DNA from: Winogradskyella forsetii
GTDB taxonomy: Bacteria > Bacteroidota > Bacteroidia > Flavobacteriales > Flavobacteriaceae
Length of the DNA stretch: 64,000 nucleotides
Direction of reading: 5' to 3'
NCBI RefSeq assembly: GCF_013394595.1
Contig: NZ_CP053348.1
Location: 3,692,501-3,756,500, forward strand
Shown here: positions 44,850 to 54,057 of the stretch, piece after piece
Layout of the letters: every line of letters starts with the position of its first letter
How positions within the stretch are numbered: the stretch's first letter is position 1
Program-made: the position numbers and the translations under genes
The notes under the pieces: model-generated
What the model was told of the DNA's origin: nothing
Database searches by the model: none
Seen by the model: only the letters and a program-made list of their open reading frames with translations

Positions 44850-46295
44850 TTAAAACTTTAATTCAGTTGCAGGAATACCGAAATACAATTCGAGAACCTT
44901 TAACTTAAAAATATAATCGTATTTAGCACGATTCAATTCAATATTAGCATTGTCGAACCGTTGTTTAGATTGGCTAAAATCGAAAGCGTTGGTTAACCCT
45001 ACATCATAACGCTCTTTTGCATAATCATATGCCAACTCTTGGGATTCTACGGCTAATTTTGCCGCTTCATAAGATTTCAGAGCGCCTTTGGCATCTACAT
45101 AAGCTTGATACACCGTGGATTCCAAATCTAATTCAGTTTGCTCCAATTGAAATTTAGAGCGTTCTAAATTGACTTTACTTCTTTTAATGTTGCCTTTAGT
45201 TGAAAACCCATTTAAAATAGGAATATTTAACTGCAATCCATAAGCAATTCCATCATTTAGATATAACTGATCTAAAAATGGATCTGCACCTACTATTACG
45301 TTACTTGTGTTAGGAAATTCACCTATGACAGCTTGACCTGTACCTTCTACGGTACCAATTTGCTGCGTTACTGTCGGGTTATTTGGATCTATTCGCTGAT
45401 CGAAAGAAGTTGCATCTGTGTAACGTGTGTCATAGCTAAAAAATGCTGACAAGGTTGGATAATTGGCGCTCTTAGCTATTTGTAGATCTTTTTTGGCCAA
45501 GGCCACATTCTGTTCAGCAATCTTAATTTCGGAACGTGTTTCTTTGGCTTTCGCTACGATTTCTGAAACGGTTTTCTCTGAAATACCATCATCTACAACA
45601 TTATATCCTTCATCTTCTATATCGAAATTTTCGTAATCTTTAATTAATAATAACTGTGCTAAACTAATTAAAGAAATCCGAATATTGTTTTCCGCATTTA
45701 TAATGGATTGCTGTTCGCTGGCATCTGTGGCTTTAATTTCTAAAAGATCACCTCGTGGTAAAGACCCTGCATCCACTAATTCTTGTGTTCTTTGGATTTG
45801 TGCCTTAGTCACTTCATTCTGTGATTTAAAGACTTCCAGATTGGCCTTGTTCAATATTACTTGCAAATAGTTATTTGCAACAAACAAAGATATATCATCT
45901 TTCATTTTATCAAGACTGTATTGACTTGCTAATTTAGAAATGTCTGCACGCTGTAATTGTCTAAAGTTGCGAAGACCATCAAATAAGGTATATCCCATGT
46001 TTATTCGTCCTGTAACAGACAAAAACGTTGTTGTTTGTGCATTATTAGTTACGGGGTTAAAACTTAAACCTGTATTTTCTGAGACACCTCCACCAGCATT
46101 TAAACTCGGTATAAAATTTCCGATGGCAGTTAACTTATCTACATCTGCCAAATCCACATCCAGTTCACTTTGCTTAACAGAAATATTATTTTCTAAAGCA
46201 TATTCTACACACTCCTTTAGCGTCCATTTTTTATTTTGTGCATTTGCCGAAAAACCTAATAGTATTGCAGCTATGATAATGATTGATTTTTTCAT
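44850..46295 (-). CDS. TolC-family outer-membrane efflux protein
   Basis: 481 residues. MKKSIIIIAAILLGFSANAQ is a signal peptide. KKWTLKECVEYALENNISVK is the usual OEP opening, and two long helical halves follow (for example LKSYEAAKLAVESQELAYDY in the second). TolC-like proteins form the outer-membrane and periplasmic channel of export systems. Its ATG lies 2 bases from the adaptor stop on the same strand (46296-46347 is the gap upstream). Confidence 0.93.
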   Translation of the reverse strand: MKKSIIIIAAILLGFSANAQNKKWTLKECVEYALENNISVKQSELDVDLADVDKLTAIGNFIPSLNAGGGVSENTGLSFNPVTNNAQTTTFLSVTGRINMGYTLFDGLRNFRQLQRADISKLASQYSLDKMKDDISLFVANNYLQVILNKANLEVFKSQNEVTKAQIQRTQELVDAGSLPRGDLLEIKATDASEQQSIINAENNIRISLISLAQLLLIKDYENFDIEDEGYNVVDDGISEKTVSEIVAKAKETRSEIKIAEQNVALAKKDLQIAKSANYPTLSAFFSYDTRYTDATSFDQRIDPNNPTVTQQIGTVEGTGQAVIGEFPNTSNVIVGADPFLDQLYLNDGIAYGLQLNIPILNGFSTKGNIKRSKVNLERSKFQLEQTELDLESTVYQAYVDAKGALKSYEAAKLAVESQELAYDYAKERYDVGLTNAFDFSQSKQRFDNANIELNRAKYDYIFKLKVLELYFGIPATELKF

Positions 46296-46347
46296 AATTA
46301 ACTATATGTCTTTACACACCCGAAAGTGTTACATAAATATTAAAAAA

Positions 46348-47508
46348 TTATTGTTGTGCATATTTTGGAACGCCTTGTACCTGATTCCAAACTTTAATTT
46401 TATCGTCTTTGGAAATACCACTTTTCACTTCGACAAAAATACCATCGCTTATGCCTAATTCCACATCCTTTCTCTCAAATTCTTGATCGCCAACTTCGAC
46501 TTCAACGTATGGTTTTTGTGTGTCTTTGTCATATTGAACAAGAGCTTCTTTTATGGCTAATACGTTTTCTGCTTTTTCTAATATAATAGACGCATTGGCG
46601 CTTAAACCTGCTCTTATAAATGTTGAATCCATTTTTTTGAGGGATCCTTTTATTTCGAACTGAACCGCTCCGTTTTCAGCAACCCCTTTTGGTGCTATAT
46701 AATCTAAAATAGCATCGAACTTTTTATCTTCTATGGCACCTACCGTAATTTCAAGAGGTAAACCTTCTTTAATTTTTCCAACTTCACTTTCATCGACCTT
46801 ACCTTCAAAAATCATTTGTTTAACATCAGCTAGTGATGCTATTGAGGTACCCTCGTTGAAATTATTGGCTTCAATAACTTGATTTCCTGCTTTAACTGGC
46901 ACATCTAAAACCATTCCTGAAACTGTGGCTCTCACTTGCGTTTGTGCTGTGTTTCCTAAACCTGAAGTTGTTCCTGTTTTAATAATATCATAGTTCTGAT
47001 TGGCAGAATTCACATTTATTTTGGCTTGTTCAACACTTTGTTTAGTTTGAAGATATGAATTTTTAACACCTTCAAAATCATTGGCAGAAATCACACCTTT
47101 ATCAAACAAGGCCTTTTGTCTATCGTAATTGGACTGCTGTGTTTGCAAATTTATTTTAGCCGTTTGAAGCGCCGTTTGATTAGAAGCAATATTGTTTTTA
47201 GCACTTGTTAAACTTGAGGCATTCGGAATCACTTTAATCTGTGCAATTAAATCACCAGATTTCACATATTCGCCAGCTTCAATAAAAACTTCTTCAATCA
47301 CTCCAGAAATGTTTGGCTTGATTAAGATTTCTTCCTTAGGAACAATACTTCCTGTTGCTACAGTTTTAACAACGATAGTTTGTTCCGTAGGGCTTTCTGA
47401 GGTATATGTTATTGGATCTTCTTGATTTTTTTTCCACAGATAAAATAGGGCAGCACCAAATACGATAACGATAAGCGCTAGTATGATGACGGTTTTTGTT
47501 CTTTTCAT
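46348..47508 (-). CDS. HlyD/MacA-like periplasmic adaptor (first adaptor of the export operon)
   Basis: 386 residues. MKRTKTVIILALIVIVFGAA is the membrane anchor. TVATGSIVPKEEILIKPNIS and EVFIEAGEYVKSGDLIAQIK mark the biotinyl-lipoyl halves, and the helical hairpin lies at about 100-175. It shares the adaptor plan with the gene at 43543 but not the C-terminus. With the ATPase and two permeases upstream it forms a MacAB-like pump. Confidence 0.9.
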   Translation of the reverse strand: MKRTKTVIILALIVIVFGAALFYLWKKNQEDPITYTSESPTEQTIVVKTVATGSIVPKEEILIKPNISGVIEEVFIEAGEYVKSGDLIAQIKVIPNASSLTSAKNNIASNQTALQTAKINLQTQQSNYDRQKALFDKGVISANDFEGVKNSYLQTKQSVEQAKINVNSANQNYDIIKTGTTSGLGNTAQTQVRATVSGMVLDVPVKAGNQVIEANNFNEGTSIASLADVKQMIFEGKVDESEVGKIKEGLPLEITVGAIEDKKFDAILDYIAPKGVAENGAVQFEIKGSLKKMDSTFIRAGLSANASIILEKAENVLAIKEALVQYDKDTQKPYVEVEVGDQEFERKDVELGISDGIFVEVKSGISKDDKIKVWNQVQGVPKYAQQ

Positions 47509-47552
47509 TTCTTGATAGTTATAATTGGTTGATGAATTAGTTTGTTTTTGTT

Positions 47553-48812
47553 TTATTCGATTCTCAAGGCATCTACAGGTTTCATTTTTGTGGCGCTATT
47601 AGCTGGGATCAATCCTGCCAACAAACCTGAAACTACTAATATTATTAAAGCTGTGAACACTACTTGCATACTAACACTTGGATTTGCGAAATTTTGAACA
47701 GGCCCTACGTTATCCAATATCGTGTTCATTACCCAAATTACTAAGGCAGCAAACGAAATCCCAACCATACCAGATAATATGGTCAAAATTAAACTTTCCT
47801 GTAAAATCTGGGATTTTATAGTCCAAGGACTTGCGCCTAATGCACGTCTGACTCCAATTTCTTTTGTTCGTTCTTTTACTACGATGAGCATAATATTACT
47901 AATACCAATGATGCCAGACATTAAGACCAATGCGCCCACAAAATAGCCAACTATTGTTAAAATAGAAAACAAACCATTGACACGTTCAAATTGCTCTGAT
48001 AAATCGAAATGGCCAATAGCCCTATCATCTTCGGGATGAACTTTATGTCTTGACTTCATTAAGTCGAAAACTTGTTGTTTTAGTGTTGTTATAGATGTGC
48101 CATCATTAGCAGTAATGGCCATCCAACCCACATTTTCCCCTCTATTGAAAGCTTGACTGAAGGTGGTAAAAGGGATGTAAATGGTGCTCGCATCCTGCTC
48201 AGAATCCCCTTGGCTATTACTCATTTTAAATGTACCTACGACTAAAAAATTGACGCCGTTTACTTTGATGTAAGTTCCTAAGACATCCTCATTTTTATCG
48301 TACAAACCCTTTACAACACCTGTACCTATTACACAGATTTTACGTTTAGCTTCTATATCTGAGTAACTTATAAAACGTCCCTGTAGAATATCCAATGGTT
48401 GTTGCTTTATAAACTCAGGATAATCACCATAAATTTCAAATGCTCCGGTTTTTGTACCTCTGATTACGTTGTTTGCACCTCTAAAACCACCCAATTGATT
48501 TCTAGGTGACACGTATTTTAAATTTGGTATTTGAGATTTTATAGCGGCAACATCACCAATTTTATAATTAAAGTAACGTCCTTTTGGTAAACCTTTATAG
48601 GGCTTAGATGTCCCTTGAGTCCACATAAACATTGAATTGGTTGCAAAATCCCCAAAATCTGCAGTGACACCATTTTTAAGTCCATTGGTCAAAGCTAGCA
48701 ACAGTACCAAAATGGTAATGCCCCAAAATACGCCAAACGCTGTTAAGAAGGTTCTAAACTTATTTGCGTTTAAAGCCTCCAGTATTTCTTCCCAACGGTC
48801 TCTACTAAACAT
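47553..48812 (-). CDS. MacB-type ABC transporter permease (second permease)
   Basis: 419 residues. One N-terminal helix (about 20-42), a large periplasmic core (about 45-285), then three C-terminal helices with the FtsX motif IVVKERTKEIGVRRALGASP. The last helices end in AGLIPANSATKMKPVDALRI. MacB-type permeases move substrates by mechanotransmission across the periplasm. It begins 1 base after the stop of the paralogous permease. Confidence 0.92.
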   Translation of the reverse strand: MFSRDRWEEILEALNANKFRTFLTAFGVFWGITILVLLLALTNGLKNGVTADFGDFATNSMFMWTQGTSKPYKGLPKGRYFNYKIGDVAAIKSQIPNLKYVSPRNQLGGFRGANNVIRGTKTGAFEIYGDYPEFIKQQPLDILQGRFISYSDIEAKRKICVIGTGVVKGLYDKNEDVLGTYIKVNGVNFLVVGTFKMSNSQGDSEQDASTIYIPFTTFSQAFNRGENVGWMAITANDGTSITTLKQQVFDLMKSRHKVHPEDDRAIGHFDLSEQFERVNGLFSILTIVGYFVGALVLMSGIIGISNIMLIVVKERTKEIGVRRALGASPWTIKSQILQESLILTILSGMVGISFAALVIWVMNTILDNVGPVQNFANPSVSMQVVFTALIILVVSGLLAGLIPANSATKMKPVDALRIE

Positions 48813-48813
48813 C

Positions 48814-50058
48814 TTATTCGTCTCTTAATGCATCTATTGGTTTAATCATCGCGGCTCTATATGCGGGAATAAATCCTGCTAAAGCACCAGCAAACACCAA
48901 AAGAAATACTGTTGTCAGTGCTATATTAAAATCCACTTGTGGGTATTTTATAAAGTCACTCTCTATTTGAGGTCCAACCAATTCCAATAATCCCAACCCG
49001 AATATTAATCCGAATAAACCTGCAAACATGGTTACAAAAACGGCTTCTTGAAGAATCATACCTACTATAGACATTGGCAATGCTCCCAACGCTTTTCTTA
49101 TACCAATTTCCTTGGTACGTTCTTTTACAATAATTAGCATAATATTACCTACGCCAACTATACCAGCAATAATAGTACCGATACCTACAAACCAAAACAC
49201 AGCCCTAATAGTTGCAATTAATGAATATATTTTCTGTGCTTCCTCTAATGTGTTAAAAACCCTTACAGCACTTACATCATCTGGTGCAACCGTATGGATT
49301 TCCTTAAGTTGCTGTTCAATACCTTCTGCAATAGCATTGGACTGCACAACAGCTTCGTCAAAATTATTAGCCATTTTTACTGTAAATGCCATATTTCTAA
49401 TATTCTCTCCTGCATTAAATACTTTTTGGGCTGTGGACACTGGAATATAAACTTGTCCTTCTTCACGATCTCCTCCTGGATCAAAAAACACACCGACCAC
49501 TTTAAAATTCATTCCAAAAATCTGAAGATTCTGATTGATTGGATCGTCACCTTTAAAAAGATCAGTTTTCATTTTGTTCCCAATAACAGCAACTTTTTTA
49601 CTACCATCAACATCAGATTGATTGATAAAACGACCTGATCCTATATCTGCATTTTCAATAAACTGATTGTCTGGTGAAGTACCACGAACGCGATAATCTC
49701 CCGTTTCATTATTATAGGAAACGGTTGCTCCCCAAATGGCATAATCCTTTGTTCTGTATTCTAAATAGTTATCATATTTATTTTCAACAGCCTTAAAACT
49801 TGAATTTTTAAGTTGAATATATCGTCCCGGATTTAAACCTTTGTAGCCCTTCGTTGTGACGCCTGTCCAAACAGAAATTCTATTGGTCGCATCTTGTTCA
49901 AATTGAGATTTTACGCCATTTTCGATACCTTTACTAAATCCGAGGAGTATTACCAAAATGAAGATTCCGGACGCTACAGAAAGTCCCGTAAGAAACGTTC
50001 GCAATTTATTTTTGCTCAAGGTTTCGAATATCTCTTGCCAACGTTCTAAATCAAACAT
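48814..50058 (-). CDS. MacB-type ABC transporter permease (first permease)
   Basis: 414 residues with the same plan as its neighbour: N-terminal helix, periplasmic core, FtsX-like motif IIVKERTKEIGIRKALGALP and a three-helix C-terminal bundle ending AGFIPAYRAAMIKPIDALRD. The two likely form a heterodimer. Its ATG overlaps the ATPase stop by 8 bases. Confidence 0.92.
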   Translation of the reverse strand: MFDLERWQEIFETLSKNKLRTFLTGLSVASGIFILVILLGFSKGIENGVKSQFEQDATNRISVWTGVTTKGYKGLNPGRYIQLKNSSFKAVENKYDNYLEYRTKDYAIWGATVSYNNETGDYRVRGTSPDNQFIENADIGSGRFINQSDVDGSKKVAVIGNKMKTDLFKGDDPINQNLQIFGMNFKVVGVFFDPGGDREEGQVYIPVSTAQKVFNAGENIRNMAFTVKMANNFDEAVVQSNAIAEGIEQQLKEIHTVAPDDVSAVRVFNTLEEAQKIYSLIATIRAVFWFVGIGTIIAGIVGVGNIMLIIVKERTKEIGIRKALGALPMSIVGMILQEAVFVTMFAGLFGLIFGLGLLELVGPQIESDFIKYPQVDFNIALTTVFLLVFAGALAGFIPAYRAAMIKPIDALRDE

Positions 50059-50752
50059 GTAGTGACGCTCTTACTTGTTCTACTTTGCTATCATCTATAA
50101 TAACACCATCCTTTAGGTTAACAATGCGTTTGGTCATTTGTGCTATATCATGCTCGTGGGTAACGACCAATATGGTTTTACCCTCGTCATTGATCCCTTG
50201 AATGAGGTCCATAACTTCGTAAGAGGTCTTTGTATCTAAGGCTCCTGTTGGTTCATCTGCCAATAACACTTTTGGGTCACTTGCTAATGCTCTCGCAATT
50301 GCTACACGTTGTTTTTGCCCACCAGAAAGTTCACTTGGTAAATGATGAGACCATTGTGCCAAACCTACTTTTTCGAGGTAATGCATGGCTCTCTCTGTGC
50401 GCTCTTTTCGCTTGACGCCTTTATAATATAAAGGCATAGACACATTGTCTAAAGCACTTTTGTAATTGATAAGGTTGAACGATTGAAAAATGAATCCGAG
50501 AAACTGATTTCTATATTTAGCCGCAATTTTTTCGTTTAAGTTTTTGATTGGTACATTGTCGAGAATGTATTGACCTGAATCTGCTTCATCCAACATCCCT
50601 AGAATATTCAATAAGGTGGATTTTCCAGAGCCTGAAGACCCCATAATAGATACCAACTCCCCTTCTTTAACATCAAAATTTATTCCTTTAAGTACGTGAA
50701 GCGAGTTGCTTCCCATGTGGTAAGATTTGTGTAGATCTTTAATTTGAATCAT
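50051..50752 (-). CDS. MacB-like ABC transporter ATP-binding protein (LolD/MacB type)
   Basis: 233 residues. Walker A SIMGSSGSGKSTLLNILG, Q-loop at FIFQSFNLINY, signature LSGGQKQRVAIARALA, Walker B PKVLLADEPTGALD and switch His in VVTHEHD are all present. In E. coli MacB the ATPase and permease are fused; here they are separate genes. First gene of the six-gene export operon (ATPase, permease, permease, adaptor, TolC, adaptor). Substrate unknown. Confidence 0.95.
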   Translation of the reverse strand: MIQIKDLHKSYHMGSNSLHVLKGINFDVKEGELVSIMGSSGSGKSTLLNILGMLDEADSGQYILDNVPIKNLNEKIAAKYRNQFLGFIFQSFNLINYKSALDNVSMPLYYKGVKRKERTERAMHYLEKVGLAQWSHHLPSELSGGQKQRVAIARALASDPKVLLADEPTGALDTKTSYEVMDLIQGINDEGKTILVVTHEHDIAQMTKRIVNLKDGVIIDDSKVEQVRASLHV

Positions 50753-50895
50753 AGTATGGTTAGTTGGTTAAAACCAAACGAACATTTAGTTTTGTACAAT
50801 TTTACTAAAATCTGAATGGTTTTTATGCCAACAAATTGTTAATAAACATATATGCATAAGACTCTTAAGATGAAGGAATGTTACAGTTTTTGGTC

Positions 50896-51123
50896 TTAAT
50901 TTTTAGACTTTTCTGATTTATTAAATTTTCTATAAATAATATAACCAATTGAAGCCACCAAAATATATGGCACAGCCATTAAAAACGTAATGCCGTTATT
51001 AATTCCCTCTGCAGCAGATTGGTCCTCTCCACTTTCCAAAACAGCACGGCACATGGCGCATTGCGCGTTCAAGCTTAGTGTAACGTAAAAAGTAAAAATC
51101 AGAAATATCAATTTGTGCTTCAT
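50896..51123 (-). CDS. Small secreted or membrane protein with a CAMC motif
   Basis: 75 residues. MKHKLIFLIFTFYVTLSLNA plus Q looks like a signal peptide. The mature start carries CAMCRAVLESGEDQSAAEGI, a CxxC motif, followed by one helix (ITFLMAVPYILVASIGYIIY) and a short charged end. It lies downstream of the oxidase-assembly genes and may take part in metal or redox handling, but this is inference from context. Confidence 0.65.
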   Translation of the reverse strand: MKHKLIFLIFTFYVTLSLNAQCAMCRAVLESGEDQSAAEGINNGITFLMAVPYILVASIGYIIYRKFNKSEKSKN

Positions 51124-51178
51124 TTTGTGCTTTGTTTAGAAACCTATTAGGTTCTGTAAGCCTTTCAGGCTAAATGAA

Positions 51179-51724
51179 CTAAGAATAGTAAGGCGAAATC
51201 ATTAGATAAACCACAACACCTGATACAGCCACATAAAGCCATAACGGAAACGTAATTCTAGCTATTTTCTTATGTTTTTCTATATTATTCGTAATCGCCC
51301 GTACATAAGTAACTAACACAAAAGGAATGATAACTACCGATAATAAGATATGAGTGATAAGTATAAAATAATAGATATATCTAATTACCCCTTCTCCTCC
51401 AAATTTTGTGGAATCACTAGTCATGTGATAAGCAACATACAGCACGAGAAAAACAACAGAGCTCCAAATAGCGGTTGTCATTAAATTTTCATGAAGAACA
51501 ATATTTTTGTTTTTTATGGCTATAAAAGCGATTACCAAAACTATGGCTGTGAATCCGTTAATAGTAGCATAGATTGGTGGTAAAATAGTAAGTGGCTGAA
51601 CATCAAAGCCTAACTCCCTGAGATTAACACCAAATAAAGCGGCAACTGCCAATGGTATTACAATTGACAAAACTATAATCCACTTATTGTATTTTTTTTC
51701 TTTTTCTATATCTACTGAATTCAT
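51179..51724 (-). CDS. DUF420 domain membrane protein
   Basis: 181 residues with five helices (about 16-33, 44-66, 79-100, 116-138 and 154-175). The conserved His are in VLHENLMTTA, YVAYHMTSD, ILITHILLSVV and NIEKHKKIAR. DUF420 (CtaM-like) proteins are tied to cytochrome oxidase maturation. It lies downstream of the SCO-family gene, consistent with that role. Confidence 0.82.
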   Translation of the reverse strand: MNSVDIEKEKKYNKWIIVLSIVIPLAVAALFGVNLRELGFDVQPLTILPPIYATINGFTAIVLVIAFIAIKNKNIVLHENLMTTAIWSSVVFLVLYVAYHMTSDSTKFGGEGVIRYIYYFILITHILLSVVIIPFVLVTYVRAITNNIEKHKKIARITFPLWLYVAVSGVVVYLMISPYYS

Positions 51725-51729
51725 TCTAG

Positions 51730-51770
51730 TTTATTTTTAGAGTCTTCGCTGCGCGCTGAATGACAGTGTG
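51730..51770. repeat. Isolated TTCGCTGCGCGCTGAATGACA element
   Basis: GTCTTCGCTGCGCGCTGAAT followed by GACAGTGTGC lies between the DUF420 and SCO genes. It resembles the TTCGGCTACGCTCAG unit of the array at 53363 and a Bacteroidota intergenic element I recall. Confidence 0.4.
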
Positions 51771-52538
51771 CTATTCTTTTAAAAGCTTGGCTATATCTTC
51801 TTTCAAAATCGTTATTTCCTGAGGAATTCCATCTTCATCAACTCCAACGGCTTCTGGAATTAAACCATTATAAAAAATTAACGGATTTCCGAAGTTGTCT
51901 TTTCTAGACCTTATAAAACCTTCTTTATCTATTAAAGCAAAATTTCCCGAGTGCTCAAAACCACCTTCTACACTTTCGTCTTTAGCGGTGTAGAGATTAA
52001 AACCTTCATTAGCTAACTTATAAATATCCGTTTCATCGCCTGTTAATAAGTTCCAATTCGGATTTGTGATATTGTATTTTTCTGCATAAGCTTTTAAAAC
52101 TTCTGGCGTATCAATATCTGGTGTGATTGTAAACGAAGCAACACCAAAATTTTCAAAATCCTTAAATTGATTTTGGACCTCCACTAAGTTTCGGTTCATT
52201 ATTGGACAAATGGTTGGGCACGTGGTAAAAAAGAACTCCACCACATAGACTTTACCTAAATAATCCGCGTTGGTAATGATTTTACCATCTTGGTTTGTGA
52301 AACTAAATGCTGGTACTTTTTTAGGTTGGCCGTTAATTTCCAAATAGGCTAAATCACTTTTACCTTTTTTCGTGTTTTTTTCTTCTATTGTTGAAGTTGA
52401 CACATCCTGACTTCGACTTCCATCTCTAACGATGTCGCCATCACTGATACGGTCTATTATTTTCGGGACAAAAATAATTCCGAAAACTAGAATGATAAAT
52501 GTAATACCGACATACGAATAGTTCGTTCTTTTACTCAT
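51771..52538 (-). CDS. SCO family copper chaperone
   Basis: 255 residues. An N-terminal membrane anchor (about residues 7-24, YVGITFIILVFGIIFVP) precedes a thioredoxin-like domain. FFFTTCPTICPIMNRNLVEV has the CxxxC copper/redox pair, and the third ligand His is in GGFEHSGNFALIDKEGFIRS. SCO proteins insert copper into the CuA site of subunit II. It overlaps the upstream gene by 8 bases. Confidence 0.92.
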   Translation of the reverse strand: MSKRTNYSYVGITFIILVFGIIFVPKIIDRISDGDIVRDGSRSQDVSTSTIEEKNTKKGKSDLAYLEINGQPKKVPAFSFTNQDGKIITNADYLGKVYVVEFFFTTCPTICPIMNRNLVEVQNQFKDFENFGVASFTITPDIDTPEVLKAYAEKYNITNPNWNLLTGDETDIYKLANEGFNLYTAKDESVEGGFEHSGNFALIDKEGFIRSRKDNFGNPLIFYNGLIPEAVGVDEDGIPQEITILKEDIAKLLKE

Positions 52539-53250
52539 GGCTTTGTTTTATTTCTTTTTCGCGTCGCGTATTTGAATCGTCAAATTTTCCTTGTCGTTTC
52601 TGACGGTATTCCGTAAATAGAATTCTTACATCGTCACTCATCATATTCTTAATTTCAGCAACTTCAATGGTGTTATATTCATACACACTGAAAGCAGGTT
52701 TTTCCGCTTCAATTTGACGCTCATCCCGTCCATCGATCCTGCCGCGTTGGTTTAAGTCTTTATCTATAATGAATACGTTTTTTGTGGATAAATCGTCTTC
52801 TAAATTGCCATTGGATCGCAGTGAATTATACAACATCTTTATTTCGCCTTCCGTACCAAAAGCATAATGCCAAAATTTTAAATCTTCGTAGGTATTAATC
52901 TCTTTTTTAAGCGCACCAATTTCATCTTCCGTTCCTTCTGGAACTACAATCACAATTTGAAAATTTTTAAACCCCTTAAATTTATCATAGACCAACTCTT
53001 TAAGATTTAAAGCAGCGATCGAATTTTTTAAAGGTGTTTTGCCTAAAAATCCTAAAACCGTGATCTGTTCTTTTAAACGTAAACTGTCAGCTCCATCAGA
53101 AGTGAAATTTTCAATATCTGAAACCTTTTCATTGACCACATTTAATGGCTCGTAATTGTGCTTTGCGGGATAGAGCATCAACAAAAAAGCAACGGGTAAA
53201 AAAAACAAAATACCGAGAACTATATTACGTTTTACTTTGTTCGTTTTCAT
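52531..53250 (-). CDS. Thioredoxin-fold-like membrane-anchored protein lacking the CxxxC motif
   Basis: 239 residues. One N-terminal helix (about 8-28) anchors it. The rest reads like a worn SCO/thioredoxin domain: ITVLGFLGKTPLKNSIAALN as the first strand-helix, FQIVIVVPEGTEDEIGALKK, then NVFIIDKDLNQRGRIDGRD, which mirrors the SCO VIDxxGxxRxR strand. No Cys is present, so it cannot bind copper in the SCO way. The 8-base overlap with SCO suggests translational coupling; perhaps a partner of the SCO protein. Confidence 0.7.
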   Translation of the reverse strand: MKTNKVKRNIVLGILFFLPVAFLLMLYPAKHNYEPLNVVNEKVSDIENFTSDGADSLRLKEQITVLGFLGKTPLKNSIAALNLKELVYDKFKGFKNFQIVIVVPEGTEDEIGALKKEINTYEDLKFWHYAFGTEGEIKMLYNSLRSNGNLEDDLSTKNVFIIDKDLNQRGRIDGRDERQIEAEKPAFSVYEYNTIEVAEIKNMMSDDVRILFTEYRQKRQGKFDDSNTRREKEIKQSHE

Positions 53251-53320
53251 TTGTTATGAAATAAAAATCCCAGTTGTTTTAGTTAGTTCTTTTTGCACTT
53301 TACTTTGGATTGCAAAAATA

Positions 53321-53349
53321 AAAAAGGTGGTTTAGAAAAACCACCTTTT
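53321..53349 (-). terminator. Terminator of the cytochrome oxidase operon
   Basis: Stem AAAAGGTGGTTT / AAACCACCTTTT with a short loop; on the minus strand it is followed by TTATTTTTG. It lies downstream of the array. Confidence 0.8.
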
Positions 53350-53362
53350 AATTGTATTTAAC

Positions 53363-53530
53363 ACTTCGGCTACGCTCAGTGCAGGAACTTCGGCTACGCT
53401 CAGTGCAGGAACTTCGGCTACGCTCAGCGCAGGAACTTCGGCTACGCTCAGCGCAGGAACTTCGGCTACGCTCAGCGCAGGAACTTCGGCTACGCTCAGC
53501 GCAGGAACTTCGGCTACGCTCAGTGTAGAC
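53363..53530. repeat. 24-bp tandem array, seven copies
   Basis: Seven head-to-tail units begin at 53363, 53387, 53411, 53435, 53459, 53483 and 53507; each opens ACTTCGGCTACGCTCAG. Copies 1 and 2 have GTGCAGGA and 3 to 6 have CGCAGGA; copy 7 ends TGTAGAC. Decayed units follow to about 53578. There are no spacers, so it is not a CRISPR. Confidence 0.95.
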
Positions 53531-53590
53531 TTTTGGGCTACGCCTAGTTCAAGTACTTAGACTATACGAAATGTACAGTTATATATTTTG

Positions 53591-54037
53591 TTAAAAATCC
53601 TTCTTGATTAAAGCGTCTTCGCCATTGTAAACGTCAAAGACATAACCACCTTCTTGTAACATAATAAAAATCAAATAACAAATAAGGAATACGCCTGTCC
53701 AAACCACCATTTTTCTCAAGCTGCCAGTTTCATCTCTCATGTGCATAAAATCCCATGTAATGTAGTAGGCTTTCACAATAGTTAATAAAATGAAAATTAG
53801 ATTTAAAGGTTTCATATATACAAAAGGCGATAAAATAATATTACCTAATGTAGCAAAGAATCCACCTTCTATAGGATCAATCCAAGTCTCCATTAAAAAA
53901 TCTGGTTTATAAATACCTAACACCACTTCTATAAGTGTCACTATAGTAAGGAATACTAGAACGCCCCAAATTTTGCTTGTGTTGGATTTAAACTTAACTA
54001 AACCTCTAAATATTTCTAATTTATGTTCGTGTGCCAT
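53591..54037 (-). CDS. Cytochrome c oxidase subunit IV-like protein
   Basis: 148 residues with four helices (about 22-42, 54-72, 78-96 and 111-131). It ends in the MLQEGGYVFDVYNGEDALIK tail. The length, helices and place after the subunit III genes suit the family of small subunit IV-like proteins of prokaryotic oxidases. Last gene of the operon before the array. Confidence 0.8.
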   Translation of the reverse strand: MAHEHKLEIFRGLVKFKSNTSKIWGVLVFLTIVTLIEVVLGIYKPDFLMETWIDPIEGGFFATLGNIILSPFVYMKPLNLIFILLTIVKAYYITWDFMHMRDETGSLRKMVVWTGVFLICYLIFIMLQEGGYVFDVYNGEDALIKKDF

Positions 54038-54057
54038 AATTTAAACTTAATTTCTTT

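Larger units (their letters stand above)
53251..53590. other. Gap between oxidase genes, holding a terminator and a tandem array
   Basis: The 340 bases between the subunit-IV-like gene and the assembly genes contain a minus-strand terminator (53321-53349) and a 24-bp tandem array (53363-53530) with a decayed tail to about 53578. Transcripts of the oxidase operon would include the array before the terminator. Confidence 0.75.

Noticed and set aside
53363..53530. CRISPR array
   Set aside because: Units are directly adjacent without spacers, and there are no cas genes.
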